A stretch of DNA of 64,000 nucleotides from Chryseobacterium gleum (GCA_945865535.1 CAMBDW010000010.1:1-64000), one strand, 5' to 3'; positions 1 through 9,731 are shown, counted from the first letter of the stretch. Notes: a model not told the origin generated them from the sequence alone. Made by a program: numbers and translations.

Positions 1-165
1 ACGATAAGGATAGTTGATGTTTATGGTAAGCTAGTTGAGAGCTATGAGCTAGCAGATACTGATAAATACATCATTAAAAGAACCAACAAAGCCAGTGGAA
101 TCTATTTTATGGAAATTGAGATAAACAAAGAATATTTAAACAATATTAAACTGGTAATTGAGTAA
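1..165 (+). CDS. C-terminal end of a T9SS cargo protein (partial, 5' end outside window)
   Basis: The window opens inside a reading frame that runs without a stop to TAA at 163-165. The 54 visible residues contain RIVDVYGKLVESYEL, then ASGIYFMEIEI, and end in LVIE. This is the usual end of a Por-secretion (T9SS type A) sorting domain: a beta strand with a D-x-x-G turn, a G-[IV]-Y-[FL] strand and a short hydrophobic-acidic tail. Such domains route proteins through the type IX translocon, where they are removed and replaced by an anchor. The catalytic or binding part lies upstream of the window, so the function is unknown. The next gene starts two bases after this stop, which suggests a shared transcript. 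Confidence 0.75.
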   Translation, partial: TIRIVDVYGKLVESYELADTDKYIIKRTNKASGIYFMEIEINKEYLNNIKLVIE

Positions 166-166
166 T

Positions 167-2428
167 ATGAAAAAAACACTCATTTTATTAGTAGTATTGA
201 TTACTTTTAAAGCACAATCACAAATTGTAATAGATAATTTAGCTCCTTATAATACACCAGTCTATCTTATTGATAATGTATTATTAGGAGGAGGGGTTAT
301 TGCTTCAAATCACACTTTTCAGGGTGAGCCATCTCAAATTGGTTGGTTTAATGGAGTAAATACTAATCTTGGTATTGATAGTGGAATTGTTATGTGTACT
401 GGCGATATTTATGCTCTTGATCCAATTAATGGGGGTGGCTTTCCATTTATGCCAAATACCGTAACAGATCCAGATTTACTTGCAGTGGCTAATTCCGTTC
501 CAGGAATGATTGGCCAATCTTTTTCTGTAAGCTCCATTAATGATGTAGCAGTATTGGAATTTGATTTTATTCCTACATCTGATTCAATGGAATTTAGGTA
601 TGCATTTGGCTCTAAAGAGTATTTTACTTACGAAAACACACAATACAATGATGTATTTGGATTCTTTTTATCAGGACCTGGTATTGCAGGTCCTTGGGCA
701 AATGGAGCAATTAATTTAGCAGTTGTACCAAATACTAATCCACCTTTACCAATTACTATTTCATCTGTTTGTAATAATCCTCCTGCCGTTATGAATCCGC
801 AGTATTTTGTCAATAATCAAGCTTTAGTTAGTATTGCAGATGCTGATGGTTTGACTACAGTATTAACTGCTCAAGCTTTAGTGCAATGTGGAGCTACTTA
901 CCATATTAAATTAGCAATAGCTGATGGTTCAGATGGTGGACTAAGTTCATATGTTTGGTTGGAGGCAGGTAGTTTTTATTCTCCTACATTAAATATTGTA
1001 GATGATTTAGGTATTGACTCAGCTTATATGTCAATTCCTTGTAACTCCACTATAACATTAACTGCTAATGGTGGTGTTGGGGCTACTTATCATTGGTTTG
1101 ACTCTACATCAACTGTATTTAGTACAGCTTCAACAGTGAATGTTGGTGAAGGGACTTATGTTGTTTCTGCAGACATATCAGGCTGTGCAGTATTTTCTGA
1201 CACTTTAATAGTGGAAGAGGGTGATTTTCCAACCTTCAGCTTTGGTCCTGATTTAATGATAGCTTGTAATTCAGATACATTGATTGATCCTGTGGTCTCA
1301 GGAGGTACAGCCCCATATACATATCTATGGAATTCTGGACAGTCAGATAGCATGTTAACACTTGCAATGGGGAACTACCAACTTACAGTAACTGATTTAT
1401 ACGGTTGTTTAGGCTCTGATACTCTAGAAATTATTTATGATCCACCTCCAGTTGTTGATTTAGGGGTAGATTATAATATTCCTTGTAATACAAATACAAC
1501 ACTTTTGCCCAATATTATTGGAGGTACTCAGCCCTACTCTTACTTATGGAATAATGGTTTAACAGTTTCAAGTATTGATATTGATCAAGGCAATTTCATA
1601 TTAACGGTTACAGATTTTTATGGTTGTTCTGATTCAGATACATTAAACATTATAGAAGATCCAATTCCACAGGCTACCATTTCTGGGGGTGATTCAGTTT
1701 GTGATGACGGAAGTACAGCTGCTATTAATTTTACCTTTAATGGATTATTACCTTGGGATTTGACATATACTAACGGTTCCGTGTCTTCAACTAGTAATGA
1801 TATTACGAGTTCTAATTATTCTATTTCAACATCAATTGCCGGAAATTATGGGATTGTATTAGCAGATGATGTAAATGATTGTATTGCTAGCGATTCTGGA
1901 ATTGCAAATGTAATTGTTAATCCATTACCTATTGCGGTAATTACTCCTAATGATATTACAATATATTTTGGTGAAGAAGTAGATTTAACAACAGGCACTT
2001 ATGTATTTTATGAATGGTATACAGAGTTTGATTCTTTGATTAGTATTGAGCAAATTTTAACAGTCCAAGATTCAGGAAGATATAAAGTTTGGATTGAGGA
2101 TGGCAATGGTTGTACAGATATGTCAGAACTTGCAATAGTTCGCTCAGTCCCATTAACTCAATTATTTATTCCCTTAGCCTTTACCCCTAATGATGATGAG
2201 CATAATGAATTATTTGTGATTAAAGGACTTTATATTCAAACATTTAATATTAAAATATTTGATAGGTGGGGCAATCAACTATTTGAAAGTGATGCGATTG
2301 ATAAATATTGGGATGGAACATTTGAGAATAAAAAAGTACAGCAAGGAACATATTATTATCACATTGAAGTATTAGGCCTGGATAGCAAATTATTTAAAAA
2401 ATCAGGAAATATTCAAGTTTTATATTAA
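167..2428 (+). CDS. Secreted choice-of-anchor-L / SprB-repeat protein with gliding-motility C-terminal domain
   Basis: A large secreted surface protein of 753 residues. I chose the ATG at 167, which gives a clean signal peptide (MKKTLILLVVLITFKAQSQ); an in-frame TTG nine bases upstream overlaps the previous stop and is less likely. Residues about 25-265 match the choice-of-anchor-L domain: GIVMCTGD, VAVLEFDFIPTSD, an RYAFGSKEY motif and NDVFGFFLSGPG. Two SprB/PKD-like repeats follow (GGTAPYTYLWNSG near residue 380; GGTQPYSYLWNNG near residue 460), each ending in a TVTD-x-YGC strand. The last 90 residues form a CHU_C gliding-motility-associated domain (AFTPNDDEHNELF, IFDRWGNQLF, WDGTF, GTYYYHIEV), which is typically a T9SS type B signal. 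Adhesion or a matrix role is likely from this architecture, but the ligand is unknown. Confidence 0.85.
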   Translation: MKKTLILLVVLITFKAQSQIVIDNLAPYNTPVYLIDNVLLGGGVIASNHTFQGEPSQIGWFNGVNTNLGIDSGIVMCTGDIYALDPINGGGFPFMPNTVTDPDLLAVANSVPGMIGQSFSVSSINDVAVLEFDFIPTSDSMEFRYAFGSKEYFTYENTQYNDVFGFFLSGPGIAGPWANGAINLAVVPNTNPPLPITISSVCNNPPAVMNPQYFVNNQALVSIADADGLTTVLTAQALVQCGATYHIKLAIADGSDGGLSSYVWLEAGSFYSPTLNIVDDLGIDSAYMSIPCNSTITLTANGGVGATYHWFDSTSTVFSTASTVNVGEGTYVVSADISGCAVFSDTLIVEEGDFPTFSFGPDLMIACNSDTLIDPVVSGGTAPYTYLWNSGQSDSMLTLAMGNYQLTVTDLYGCLGSDTLEIIYDPPPVVDLGVDYNIPCNTNTTLLPNIIGGTQPYSYLWNNGLTVSSIDIDQGNFILTVTDFYGCSDSDTLNIIEDPIPQATISGGDSVCDDGSTAAINFTFNGLLPWDLTYTNGSVSSTSNDITSSNYSISTSIAGNYGIVLADDVNDCIASDSGIANVIVNPLPIAVITPNDITIYFGEEVDLTTGTYVFYEWYTEFDSLISIEQILTVQDSGRYKVWIEDGNGCTDMSELAIVRSVPLTQLFIPLAFTPNDDEHNELFVIKGLYIQTFNIKIFDRWGNQLFESDAIDKYWDGTFENKKVQQGTYYYHIEVLGLDSKLFKKSGNIQVLY

Positions 2429-2435
2429 TTATAAA

Positions 2436-5432
2436 ATGTCAAAATTACTAGTACTATTTTTAGCTTTCATGAGTTTTAATTTATCAGCACAAACAACTGA
2501 TTGGGTCAAATCTTTTGGAGGCGTAAAATCAGATAAAGGGATCTCTATTGGTACCGATTCATTAGGATTTATTTATATAAGTGGGTATTATAATACATCT
2601 GCAGATTTCGATCAAATCAATCTTACAAATAATAATGCTAATGGTACTAATAAAGAAAATTTTATTGCTAAATTAGATTCAACAGGAGCTGTATTATGGG
2701 CAATACCAGGTGGAAATCAATCAGGTGGTTGTTGTGATGATAGAGCATTAGGAATGCATGTTACACCTGGAGGCGATGTCTTTATTACTGGAACCAATTG
2801 GAGCGGCTCTTATAAATTAGGAGTTAATGGAGCGCCAGGAACTTTAAATATTCAAGGTGTAAATGCACACGATAATTCCTTATTGGCTAAAATAGATAAA
2901 AATGGGATCCCACAGTGGGTTATTGGTTTTGGCAGTGATAATACTGCAGGAGGCTGTCCTTATCCAATTTATGATGCTGATGACCATTCCTATGATGTAA
3001 AAGTAGATGCTGATGGGTTTATTTATGTTACGGGTTTCTTTTCTGGATATAGCGCTGAATTTGATGGTTTATCTATTGCAAATCCTAATTGGGGTAATGA
3101 TTGTCAACCAATGGGCTATATTGGTAAATTAGATCCTAGTGGCAATTGGCTTTGGGCGGATAAGTTTGATGGTATTGAAGATGTTAGAGGCTCAAGAGAT
3201 AATCGTTTGGCTATTGATCAATTTTCAAATATTTATGTTGTGGGTGGTTTTCAAAATACAGGTAATTATGGGCCTTTTTCAATAACATCTAATGGTGCTT
3301 GGGATGCTTTCATTTTTAAAATGGATAAGGATGGTAATTGGCTTTGGGCAAAAAATGTCGGTAGCAACAAAGATGATAGAGTAAATAGTATAGCAATTGA
3401 TGTTTGTGATGATGTGTATATTACTGGGGAGTATCGTAATCCTATGGTTTTTCCTGGTGCTAATGCTTCTAATGGAACAGATACTTTAAGCCATAAAAAA
3501 AGCAGAGATGTATTTGTTGCAAAGATGAATAATCAAGGAGATTGGAAATGGGCTAAAAGAGCTAGAAGCTCAGGAGATGATAAGTCCTATCAAATGTCTG
3601 TGGATATTAATAAACAAGTATTTTTATGTGGCACAATGAAAGATACAGCAGTATTTAATGATAATTTATCTGTTCTTCCTCAGATTGGAGATACTAGTGC
3701 TTCTGCTTGGGTAGCCCAGTTAGATGGATCTACAAATACTGCCGAATGGGTATGGGCAAAGATGGGAGGAAGTACTACCACAGATGACGATAGAACTAAT
3801 GATATATGTTCAGATGGTTTTGGAAATACATATGCAATTGGGTTTTTTGAGGATATAGCTAATTTTGATGGAACATTTCTTGATGCTACAAATAGAAAAA
3901 AAGAGATTTTTGTTTGGAAAATGAGTATGGTTCCCGGAAATTTTACTTATAATAATACAACTTCCACAGTTTATTTTGATAGTATGGTTTTTAATCCTAT
4001 TGATACAGGAATTTTTACAACTTCATCTTGGATAATTGATGGCTGTGATACTACTTTTGTGGATTCTGTTGTGCATCAAAGGTTAGCTGCAACTATTGTT
4101 TATACAATGAATAATACTTCAACTACAAGTTCAATTACTGTTAATGGCACAGTGATTAGTGCCTTCCCCACTTCAATAAATTACTATATTAATGATAATG
4201 TATTTTTAACTTCTACAATTGATCCGTCATATGGTTTTGATTCTTGGAGTTCTAATTCCTGTACATTATTACCAAATGTAAATTCACAAAATGTTTCATT
4301 TGGAGTTACAACATCTGATACGGTTTGGTTAAATATTTATCAAAAACCAATTATTGTTTATAATATTGATACAGTTGGAACTACTACATCTATAAATGTA
4401 AATGGTGTAAATATTAATACATTCCCTACTTCTATTGCTTACTTTAATAATGAGGTGGTAAATATTGAGCCAGTTCTTGATCCTTTATTTCTTTTTGATG
4501 AGTGGGCAACAGATAGTGTAATTATTAATCCAAATCCGTTTACTGAGATTAGTTCTTTTCTTTCAGAGTATAATGATACGGTACTGTTAAAAATATCATT
4601 AATGCCTCCTTTAAGAGCCTTTATATCTGGAAATGATACTGTCTGTGATAATGGAGATGAAGCAGAGGTAAAAGTATCCTTTAGTGCAGCTGTTGAACCA
4701 TTTACTTTTGTATATGCAATTAATGGAACTAATCAGCCTTCCATTATTACTACTGTTAACCCTCATATAATTTATACTAAAGAAGAAGGAGAGTATACGC
4801 TATCTTCTTTTTCTGATGCCAATGAAATTGGTTATACATCAGGCAGTGCATTAGTTACTATTACCCAAGCTCCTCAGGCACTTTTTACAACTGCAACTGA
4901 TACATTGAACATTCTATTTCCTTCATTACAGCTCAATGATATTACTACAGAAAATATTGTTGCTTGGGATTGGAATTTTGGGGATAATACTACAAATGAA
5001 TTTATTCCAAATCCTTTTCATACCTATAAAGATTCTATAGGAATCTATCAAATTAGCATGATTGTAACTGATGATTTCGGTTGTAGCGATACTGCAACAA
5101 AACAAATATGGATTGCAGATGAATACTGGATGTATATCCCAAATGCATTTACTCCTGATCATGATGGAGTGAATGATATCTTTTGTTTACAGCATCATGG
5201 TGTAAGAGAGGAAACATTTATTTTCAATATTTATGATAGGTTTTCTAATTTGGTTTATGCAACAGATAAAATAGAAGATCTAGAGTGTTTCTTAAATTCA
5301 AATGGATGGGATGGAACCCATTATAAAACGGGTAATGATTTAGCTATGGGAACCTATATTTATGAAGTATATTTCCAAGATTTTGAAGGATGGAAACATC
5401 AAGAACAAGGTCATTTGTTTATTGTAAGATAG
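2436..5432 (+). CDS. Secreted beta-propeller / PKD protein with CHU_C T9SS domain
   Basis: A 998-residue secreted protein beginning MSKLLVLFLAFMSFNLSAQ, a signal peptide. Residues about 20-500 contain six or more SBBP-like blades with a recurring pattern (GNWLWAKNVGSNKDDR, IAIDVCDDVYITGEY; GDWKWAKRARSSGDDKS). Residues about 545-730 hold two tandem copies of a roughly 95-residue module resembling divergent InlB B-repeats (SITVNGTVISAFPTSI then SINVNGVNINTFPTSI, each followed by a FDSW or FDEW strand). A PKD domain (WDWNFGDNTTNEFIPNPFHTY) lies near residue 840, and a CHU_C domain (YIPNAFTPDHDGVNDIF, GWDGTHY, MGTYIYEVYF) ends the protein. It starts seven bases after the previous gene and is probably co-transcribed. 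It may be a cell-surface or cargo protein; no catalytic residues are recognised. Confidence 0.83.
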   Translation: MSKLLVLFLAFMSFNLSAQTTDWVKSFGGVKSDKGISIGTDSLGFIYISGYYNTSADFDQINLTNNNANGTNKENFIAKLDSTGAVLWAIPGGNQSGGCCDDRALGMHVTPGGDVFITGTNWSGSYKLGVNGAPGTLNIQGVNAHDNSLLAKIDKNGIPQWVIGFGSDNTAGGCPYPIYDADDHSYDVKVDADGFIYVTGFFSGYSAEFDGLSIANPNWGNDCQPMGYIGKLDPSGNWLWADKFDGIEDVRGSRDNRLAIDQFSNIYVVGGFQNTGNYGPFSITSNGAWDAFIFKMDKDGNWLWAKNVGSNKDDRVNSIAIDVCDDVYITGEYRNPMVFPGANASNGTDTLSHKKSRDVFVAKMNNQGDWKWAKRARSSGDDKSYQMSVDINKQVFLCGTMKDTAVFNDNLSVLPQIGDTSASAWVAQLDGSTNTAEWVWAKMGGSTTTDDDRTNDICSDGFGNTYAIGFFEDIANFDGTFLDATNRKKEIFVWKMSMVPGNFTYNNTTSTVYFDSMVFNPIDTGIFTTSSWIIDGCDTTFVDSVVHQRLAATIVYTMNNTSTTSSITVNGTVISAFPTSINYYINDNVFLTSTIDPSYGFDSWSSNSCTLLPNVNSQNVSFGVTTSDTVWLNIYQKPIIVYNIDTVGTTTSINVNGVNINTFPTSIAYFNNEVVNIEPVLDPLFLFDEWATDSVIINPNPFTEISSFLSEYNDTVLLKISLMPPLRAFISGNDTVCDNGDEAEVKVSFSAAVEPFTFVYAINGTNQPSIITTVNPHIIYTKEEGEYTLSSFSDANEIGYTSGSALVTITQAPQALFTTATDTLNILFPSLQLNDITTENIVAWDWNFGDNTTNEFIPNPFHTYKDSIGIYQISMIVTDDFGCSDTATKQIWIADEYWMYIPNAFTPDHDGVNDIFCLQHHGVREETFIFNIYDRFSNLVYATDKIEDLECFLNSNGWDGTHYKTGNDLAMGTYIYEVYFQDFEGWKHQEQGHLFIVR

Positions 5433-5437
5433 CTACT

Positions 5438-6760
5438 ATGAGATTTTTTATTCTGCTTCTTTGTTTTCCTTTTTTAGCTGTAGCTCAGCAGTTAGTACCT
5501 TCAAATTATAGTGTACTTAGTAGTGGTTCTAGCGAAGGTTATGATAGACCTAGAGTGGCAATTACTGCAAACAATAGTCCTTTTGTTATCTGGAGTAAAA
5601 TTAGTAGTCCTAAAGCAATTAGAGCTAAAAAATGGAATGGCACCTCATTTGGTAATACCATTGATTTAGTAACTTCAGATCTAATGCCAACAGGTTTTAT
5701 TGGGCCTGAAATTGCTGCAAAAGGAGATACTATTTACTTGATATTTGAATCCTTATTACACAATAATCATATTATTTATTTAAAAAAATCTTATGATGGA
5801 GGACTTACTTTTTCTGATACCATAAGAGTTTCAGAAGATTCTGATGCACATAAATATGGTATGCCTAATGTTGCTGTTCGTGAGGATGGAAATCCAGTAA
5901 TTTCTTATATGGAATGCCTGCCTAACTGGACGGATTGGGAACAGAAAGTCCGTACTTCATTTGATTGCGGACAAACATTTTCTACTTCTACAGATGTAAG
6001 TGTTTTAGCTCCAGGAGAACCCTGTGATTGTTGTCAGTCTACTATGGTAACTAATTTTAATAATGAGGTGTTTTTGCTTTTTAGAAATAATGATAATAAT
6101 GTAAGAAATTCTTACATAGCAAAATCTAATGATGGGGGCCTTACTTTTACAGCTACACAAGATTTAGATGATGTTGATTGGGTGTTGAATTCTTGCCCTA
6201 CATCTTCTCCTGTAGGGGCTGTAATTGGAGATAGTATTATGGTGATAAGGCGTAATGGGGGTAGTGGCATAAATGAGATTTATAAATCAAATGTGAATAG
6301 GAATGATTTGCAAAAATCTTATTTTTCACAAGTAGATGCAAGTGGAAGTCCCCTCCAAGATAAAGCAGAGATAGCTACTGCTAATAATTCTTTTGTAACG
6401 GTTTGGGAAGAAAATAGAAATGGAGTAAAAGAGTGCTTCTACAATATTATGGATAATAATGGAGTAAGCCTTCATACAGGTATTATTTCTGATACCAGCA
6501 CTTTTGGGCATAAGATGGAACCAGATATAGCTTATATTGATGGGAACAATTTTGCCATTACCTATACTGGCTCAACTCAGGTTCATTTTGTAATTGCTAC
6601 TCTAACTGAACTTGTTTTAGTAGAGGAAATAAGTAATCAAAATAGACGATTAACTCTATCCGTTGATTTATTAGGCAAAACCATAATACCTGAAAACAAT
6701 AAACCATTCATAAACATCTATGATGATGGAAGTATTGAAAGAAAAATTATTATAGAATAA
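5438..6760 (+). CDS. Secreted sialidase-fold (BNR/Asp-box) protein
   Basis: A protein of 440 residues. I chose the ATG at 5438 because it gives a signal peptide (MRFFILLLCFPFLAVAQQ); an upstream in-frame ATG at 5390 lies inside the previous gene. The mature part carries Asp-box motifs S-x-D-x-G-x-T-F (KSYDGGLTF, RTSFDCGQTF, KSNDGGLTF), the hallmark of six-bladed sialidase-type propellers. A catalytic arginine triad and nucleophilic tyrosine cannot be assigned by eye, so hydrolase activity is not claimed. There is a CDCCQS cysteine cluster near residue 195. The end (DLLGKTIIPENNKPFINIYD, then a DDGSIERKIIIE tail) looks like the last strands of a sorting domain without the usual PNP start. The stop abuts the convergent trkH stop with no spacer. 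Confidence 0.7.
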   Translation: MRFFILLLCFPFLAVAQQLVPSNYSVLSSGSSEGYDRPRVAITANNSPFVIWSKISSPKAIRAKKWNGTSFGNTIDLVTSDLMPTGFIGPEIAAKGDTIYLIFESLLHNNHIIYLKKSYDGGLTFSDTIRVSEDSDAHKYGMPNVAVREDGNPVISYMECLPNWTDWEQKVRTSFDCGQTFSTSTDVSVLAPGEPCDCCQSTMVTNFNNEVFLLFRNNDNNVRNSYIAKSNDGGLTFTATQDLDDVDWVLNSCPTSSPVGAVIGDSIMVIRRNGGSGINEIYKSNVNRNDLQKSYFSQVDASGSPLQDKAEIATANNSFVTVWEENRNGVKECFYNIMDNNGVSLHTGIISDTSTFGHKMEPDIAYIDGNNFAITYTGSTQVHFVIATLTELVLVEEISNQNRRLTLSVDLLGKTIIPENNKPFINIYDDGSIERKIIIE

Positions 6761-8242
6761 TTAATTTTTTGTCCAGAAATAAGGGGTAAATAAAATTGCA
6801 ATAGTAAAAAGTTCCAGCCTTCCTAAAAGCATTAGAAAAGAAAGCACCCATTTAGAAGCATCAGTTAAATGAGAGAAACTTGCATCAGGGTTGAACCTTC
6901 CAATTGCTGGGCCTACATTACTTAATGCAGTTATTGAAGCTGAAACAGCATCTTGAAAATCTAGTTTACTTCCTTCAATAAATACAAGTGCTATACTACC
7001 ACATATAAAAACAAAAAGATAAAAAAATACAAATGCTAATAAATTATATATAATCTTTGGATCAACTCCTTGTCCATTTAATTGCACAGGAATTATAGCA
7101 TTAGGATATAGCTTTCTTTTGAATTCTAAGAATGCATTTTTAATAAGAAGAACAATCCGTACTATTTTTATTCCACCAGCTGTGCTTCCTGCGCATGCAC
7201 CACTAAATAAAAGTAAAAAGAAAATAAAACTTGCAAAAGCTCCCCATTCACAATAATTAGCAGTATAGAAACCAGTTGTTGTCATAATAGTTACAACTTG
7301 AAATAATGCATCTCTAAAGCTTTCTTCTAATCCTGCGAGAGGTTTGTAATTGAGCACTAAAGGTGTTATAACAACGCTCATTAAAATAATAGCAATAATA
7401 TACCATTTGAATTCATCATTATTCCAGAACTTGCTAAATTTTAATCTACTTCCAAAATAGATTAATGTAAAATTAGTTCCAGCAATAATCATAAAACCAA
7501 TAATGATATATTGAATAATGGGTGATGTAAAATGACCTACGCTATCTTGATATGTAGAGAATCCACCCGTGCTCATTGTTGCAAAAGAATGATTTATAGC
7601 ATCAAAAAAACTCATCCCCGCAAGACTTAACAATATTATTTGAAGTCCTGTTAAGCTAACATAAATGAACCATAACCTCTTTGCAGTTTCTTTAATTCTT
7701 GGGTGAATTTTATCTTTAGTTGGCCCTGGAGCTTCATTTGCAAAAAGTTCCATACCACCAACTCCTAAAAGTGGTAGAATAGCAATAGTTAAAACAATAA
7801 TCCCCATACCTCCAATCCATTGAGTCATGCTTCTCCAAAACAAGATACTCTTTGGCATTTGTTCAATATTATTAAGTATTGATGATCCTGTTGTGGTGAA
7901 ACCAGATACCGTTTCGAAAAAAATATCAGCTATTCCATTAAACGTACCGCTTAAATAATAAGGAATTCCACTGCAAATACTCATTGCAATCCAGCCAAGT
8001 GCTACAATTAAGTAGCCCTCTCGTTTTTTAACTTCATCATCTTTTTCTTTGCGGGTAAGGTATTTGGTAGCTAAACCTATTAGTAGAATAATAATTGTGG
8101 ATTTTATAAAGACTCCCAACATTCCATCCTTGTAATAGCTACTAAAAGGTATGGTAAGAGCCATTAAAAAAGCGTTAATAATAAGTAATGTACCAACAAC
8201 ATTAAGTACTACTGCTTTGTTGATGAGTTTGTGGTTTGCCAT
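6761..8242 (-). CDS. trkH: TrkH/KtrB-type potassium uptake channel subunit
   Basis: The membrane subunit of a Trk potassium uptake system, 493 residues, close to the family norm. Four pore-loop repeats each carry the selectivity-filter glycine: VSGFTTTGSSIL, ATMSTGGFSTY, TIMTTTGFYTANY and TALSNVGPAIGRF. They are separated by paired hydrophobic helices as in the superfamily of K+ transporters. The start (MANHKLINKAVVLNVVGTL) leads straight into the first transmembrane helix. It lies three bases downstream of trkA on the same strand, so channel and nucleotide-binding regulator are presumably made together. The function in K+ import, and hence turgor or pH balance, is inferred from the family. 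Confidence 0.93.
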   Translation of the reverse strand: MANHKLINKAVVLNVVGTLLIINAFLMALTIPFSSYYKDGMLGVFIKSTIIILLIGLATKYLTRKEKDDEVKKREGYLIVALGWIAMSICSGIPYYLSGTFNGIADIFFETVSGFTTTGSSILNNIEQMPKSILFWRSMTQWIGGMGIIVLTIAILPLLGVGGMELFANEAPGPTKDKIHPRIKETAKRLWFIYVSLTGLQIILLSLAGMSFFDAINHSFATMSTGGFSTYQDSVGHFTSPIIQYIIIGFMIIAGTNFTLIYFGSRLKFSKFWNNDEFKWYIIAIILMSVVITPLVLNYKPLAGLEESFRDALFQVVTIMTTTGFYTANYCEWGAFASFIFFLLLFSGACAGSTAGGIKIVRIVLLIKNAFLEFKRKLYPNAIIPVQLNGQGVDPKIIYNLLAFVFFYLFVFICGSIALVFIEGSKLDFQDAVSASITALSNVGPAIGRFNPDASFSHLTDASKWVLSFLMLLGRLELFTIAILFTPYFWTKN

Positions 8243-8245
8243 TAG

Positions 8246-9580
8246 CTACTCAAAGAATTTTTCAATGATATGAATTGTTTCATCATTTGTAAAGACAATA
8301 GCTCGATCGCCTGCTTCTAATTTAAAGTCGCCAAAAGGAATAAAGCCTTTACCTTGACGTACAACCCCTGCAATGTTTACCATTTTAGGAAGGGCTAGAT
8401 CTTTTAGTTGTTTACTAGAGATTTTACTACCTTCTTTAACGGTAAATTCAATGACTTCAGCATCAAGATTTAAAGTTGCTATTGAATTGACATCTCCTTT
8501 TCGAATGTATTTTAAAATATCATTAGCTGCTATTACTTTCTTATTTATTAAAGTGTCAATTCCAATAGTATGGGAGAGTTTAATATAGTCAATGTTTTCA
8601 ACTCCAGCAATTGTTTTTCTTACTCCATGGGATTTTGCTACTAATGATGATATAATATTAATTTCAGAATCTCCAGTAACAGCAATAAAAGCATCCATAT
8701 TTTGAATGTTTTGTTCTTCTAAAAGATTTACATCAGTACCATCCCCATGAATTACAAGTGTTTTCTTTAATCGTAATGCAATTTCATTACACTTGTTTTC
8801 ATCTTGTTCGATTAGAATTACTTTGTATTTTTTCTCTAATTTCTCGGCTGTAAGTACTCCAATACTACTTGCTCCAAGTATCATTACATCTTTAATGTCA
8901 AAGTCTTGTTGGCCACAAATAAGAGGGATTGTCTCATAGCCTTTTGGTGAGGATATAATGTATACGATATCTCCTTCCAGAAATATTGTTTCGGCTTGTA
9001 CCAATATTGTTTCTCCTGCTCTTAAGATTGCAAGAGGTTTAAATGAAAGGTTATGAAACTCGCTAGAAGCAAGAACGCAATTGTTTGCTATGGGTGAATT
9101 TTTGTTAATCTGTATAGAGAAAATAGATAATTTTCCTCCTTCAAAATCATAATTGTCTAAAAAGGATTCATGTTTTATTAGTTGGTGTATTTCTTGGGCA
9201 GCATTCTCAACCGGTGAGATTATATGATCAATACCGATTTCTTGGTAAAAAGTTCGTAAATCATTGCTTATTTCCTCAAAATTACTAATACGACAAATAG
9301 TTCTTTTTGCTCCTAATTTTTTTGCTAAAATACAAACTAGTAAGTTGGTTTCTTCAGAGGAAGTAGCTGCAATAAGTAAGTCACAATCTTTAATTCCTGC
9401 TTCTTTTAAAACTTCAACATCTTTTGCATCTCCCTTAATTCCAAAAATGTCATTGTGTCGCGTGACTTTTTCTAATTTTTTTCCGTCATTATCAATCAAA
9501 TAGGTATCTTGCTCTTCATTGGCAATCATGTGTGCTAGATAGGATCCTACATCACCTGCACCTGCAATAATAATCTTCAT
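8246..9580 (-). CDS. trkA: TrkA, NAD-binding regulatory subunit of potassium uptake
   Basis: A cytoplasmic protein of 444 residues with two tandem RCK units, the usual layout for TrkA. The first Rossmann domain begins at residue 1 with a GxGxxG-type loop (IIIAGAGDVGSYLAHMI) and an acidic strand end (YLIDND). The second begins near residue 227 (DVMILGASSIGVLTAEKL, then LIEQDE). Each is followed by a TrkA-C domain; the last has GFIPFGDFKLEAGDRAIVFT. It gates the TrkH channel by binding NAD(H) or adenine nucleotides. It is the first gene of a trkA-trkH operon whose promoter-like motif lies just upstream, divergent from addA. Confidence 0.93.
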   Translation of the reverse strand: MKIIIAGAGDVGSYLAHMIANEEQDTYLIDNDGKKLEKVTRHNDIFGIKGDAKDVEVLKEAGIKDCDLLIAATSSEETNLLVCILAKKLGAKRTICRISNFEEISNDLRTFYQEIGIDHIISPVENAAQEIHQLIKHESFLDNYDFEGGKLSIFSIQINKNSPIANNCVLASSEFHNLSFKPLAILRAGETILVQAETIFLEGDIVYIISSPKGYETIPLICGQQDFDIKDVMILGASSIGVLTAEKLEKKYKVILIEQDENKCNEIALRLKKTLVIHGDGTDVNLLEEQNIQNMDAFIAVTGDSEINIISSLVAKSHGVRKTIAGVENIDYIKLSHTIGIDTLINKKVIAANDILKYIRKGDVNSIATLNLDAEVIEFTVKEGSKISSKQLKDLALPKMVNIAGVVRQGKGFIPFGDFKLEAGDRAIVFTNDETIHIIEKFFE

Positions 9581-9597
9581 TTAGTCAAAAATTTGCG

Positions 9598-9626
9598 CAA
9601 AGCTAAGTGTTTTTTGTTTAAAACAA
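9598..9626 (-). promoter_or_regulatory. Probable trkAH promoter
   Basis: Read on the minus strand there is a TAGCTTTG element (9598-9605) and a TTG element at 9624-9626, 18 bases apart. This fits the Bacteroidota housekeeping promoter (TTG/TTTG, about 19 bases, TAnnTTTG) and lies 17 bases upstream of the trkA start codon. Confidence 0.55.
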
Positions 9627-9731
9627 GAAAATTAGGAAATAATTACAATAATTTTCTTAAAACTACTTATTAACAGGATTCATGGATGTCAAAAAATAGT
9701 ATACATTAGGGTTTTTTAAAAAAGAAAAGAT

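Noticed and set aside
5390-5437. Upstream ATG start for the sialidase-fold gene
   Set aside because: The extension lies inside the previous gene and hides the signal peptide that starts at 5438.
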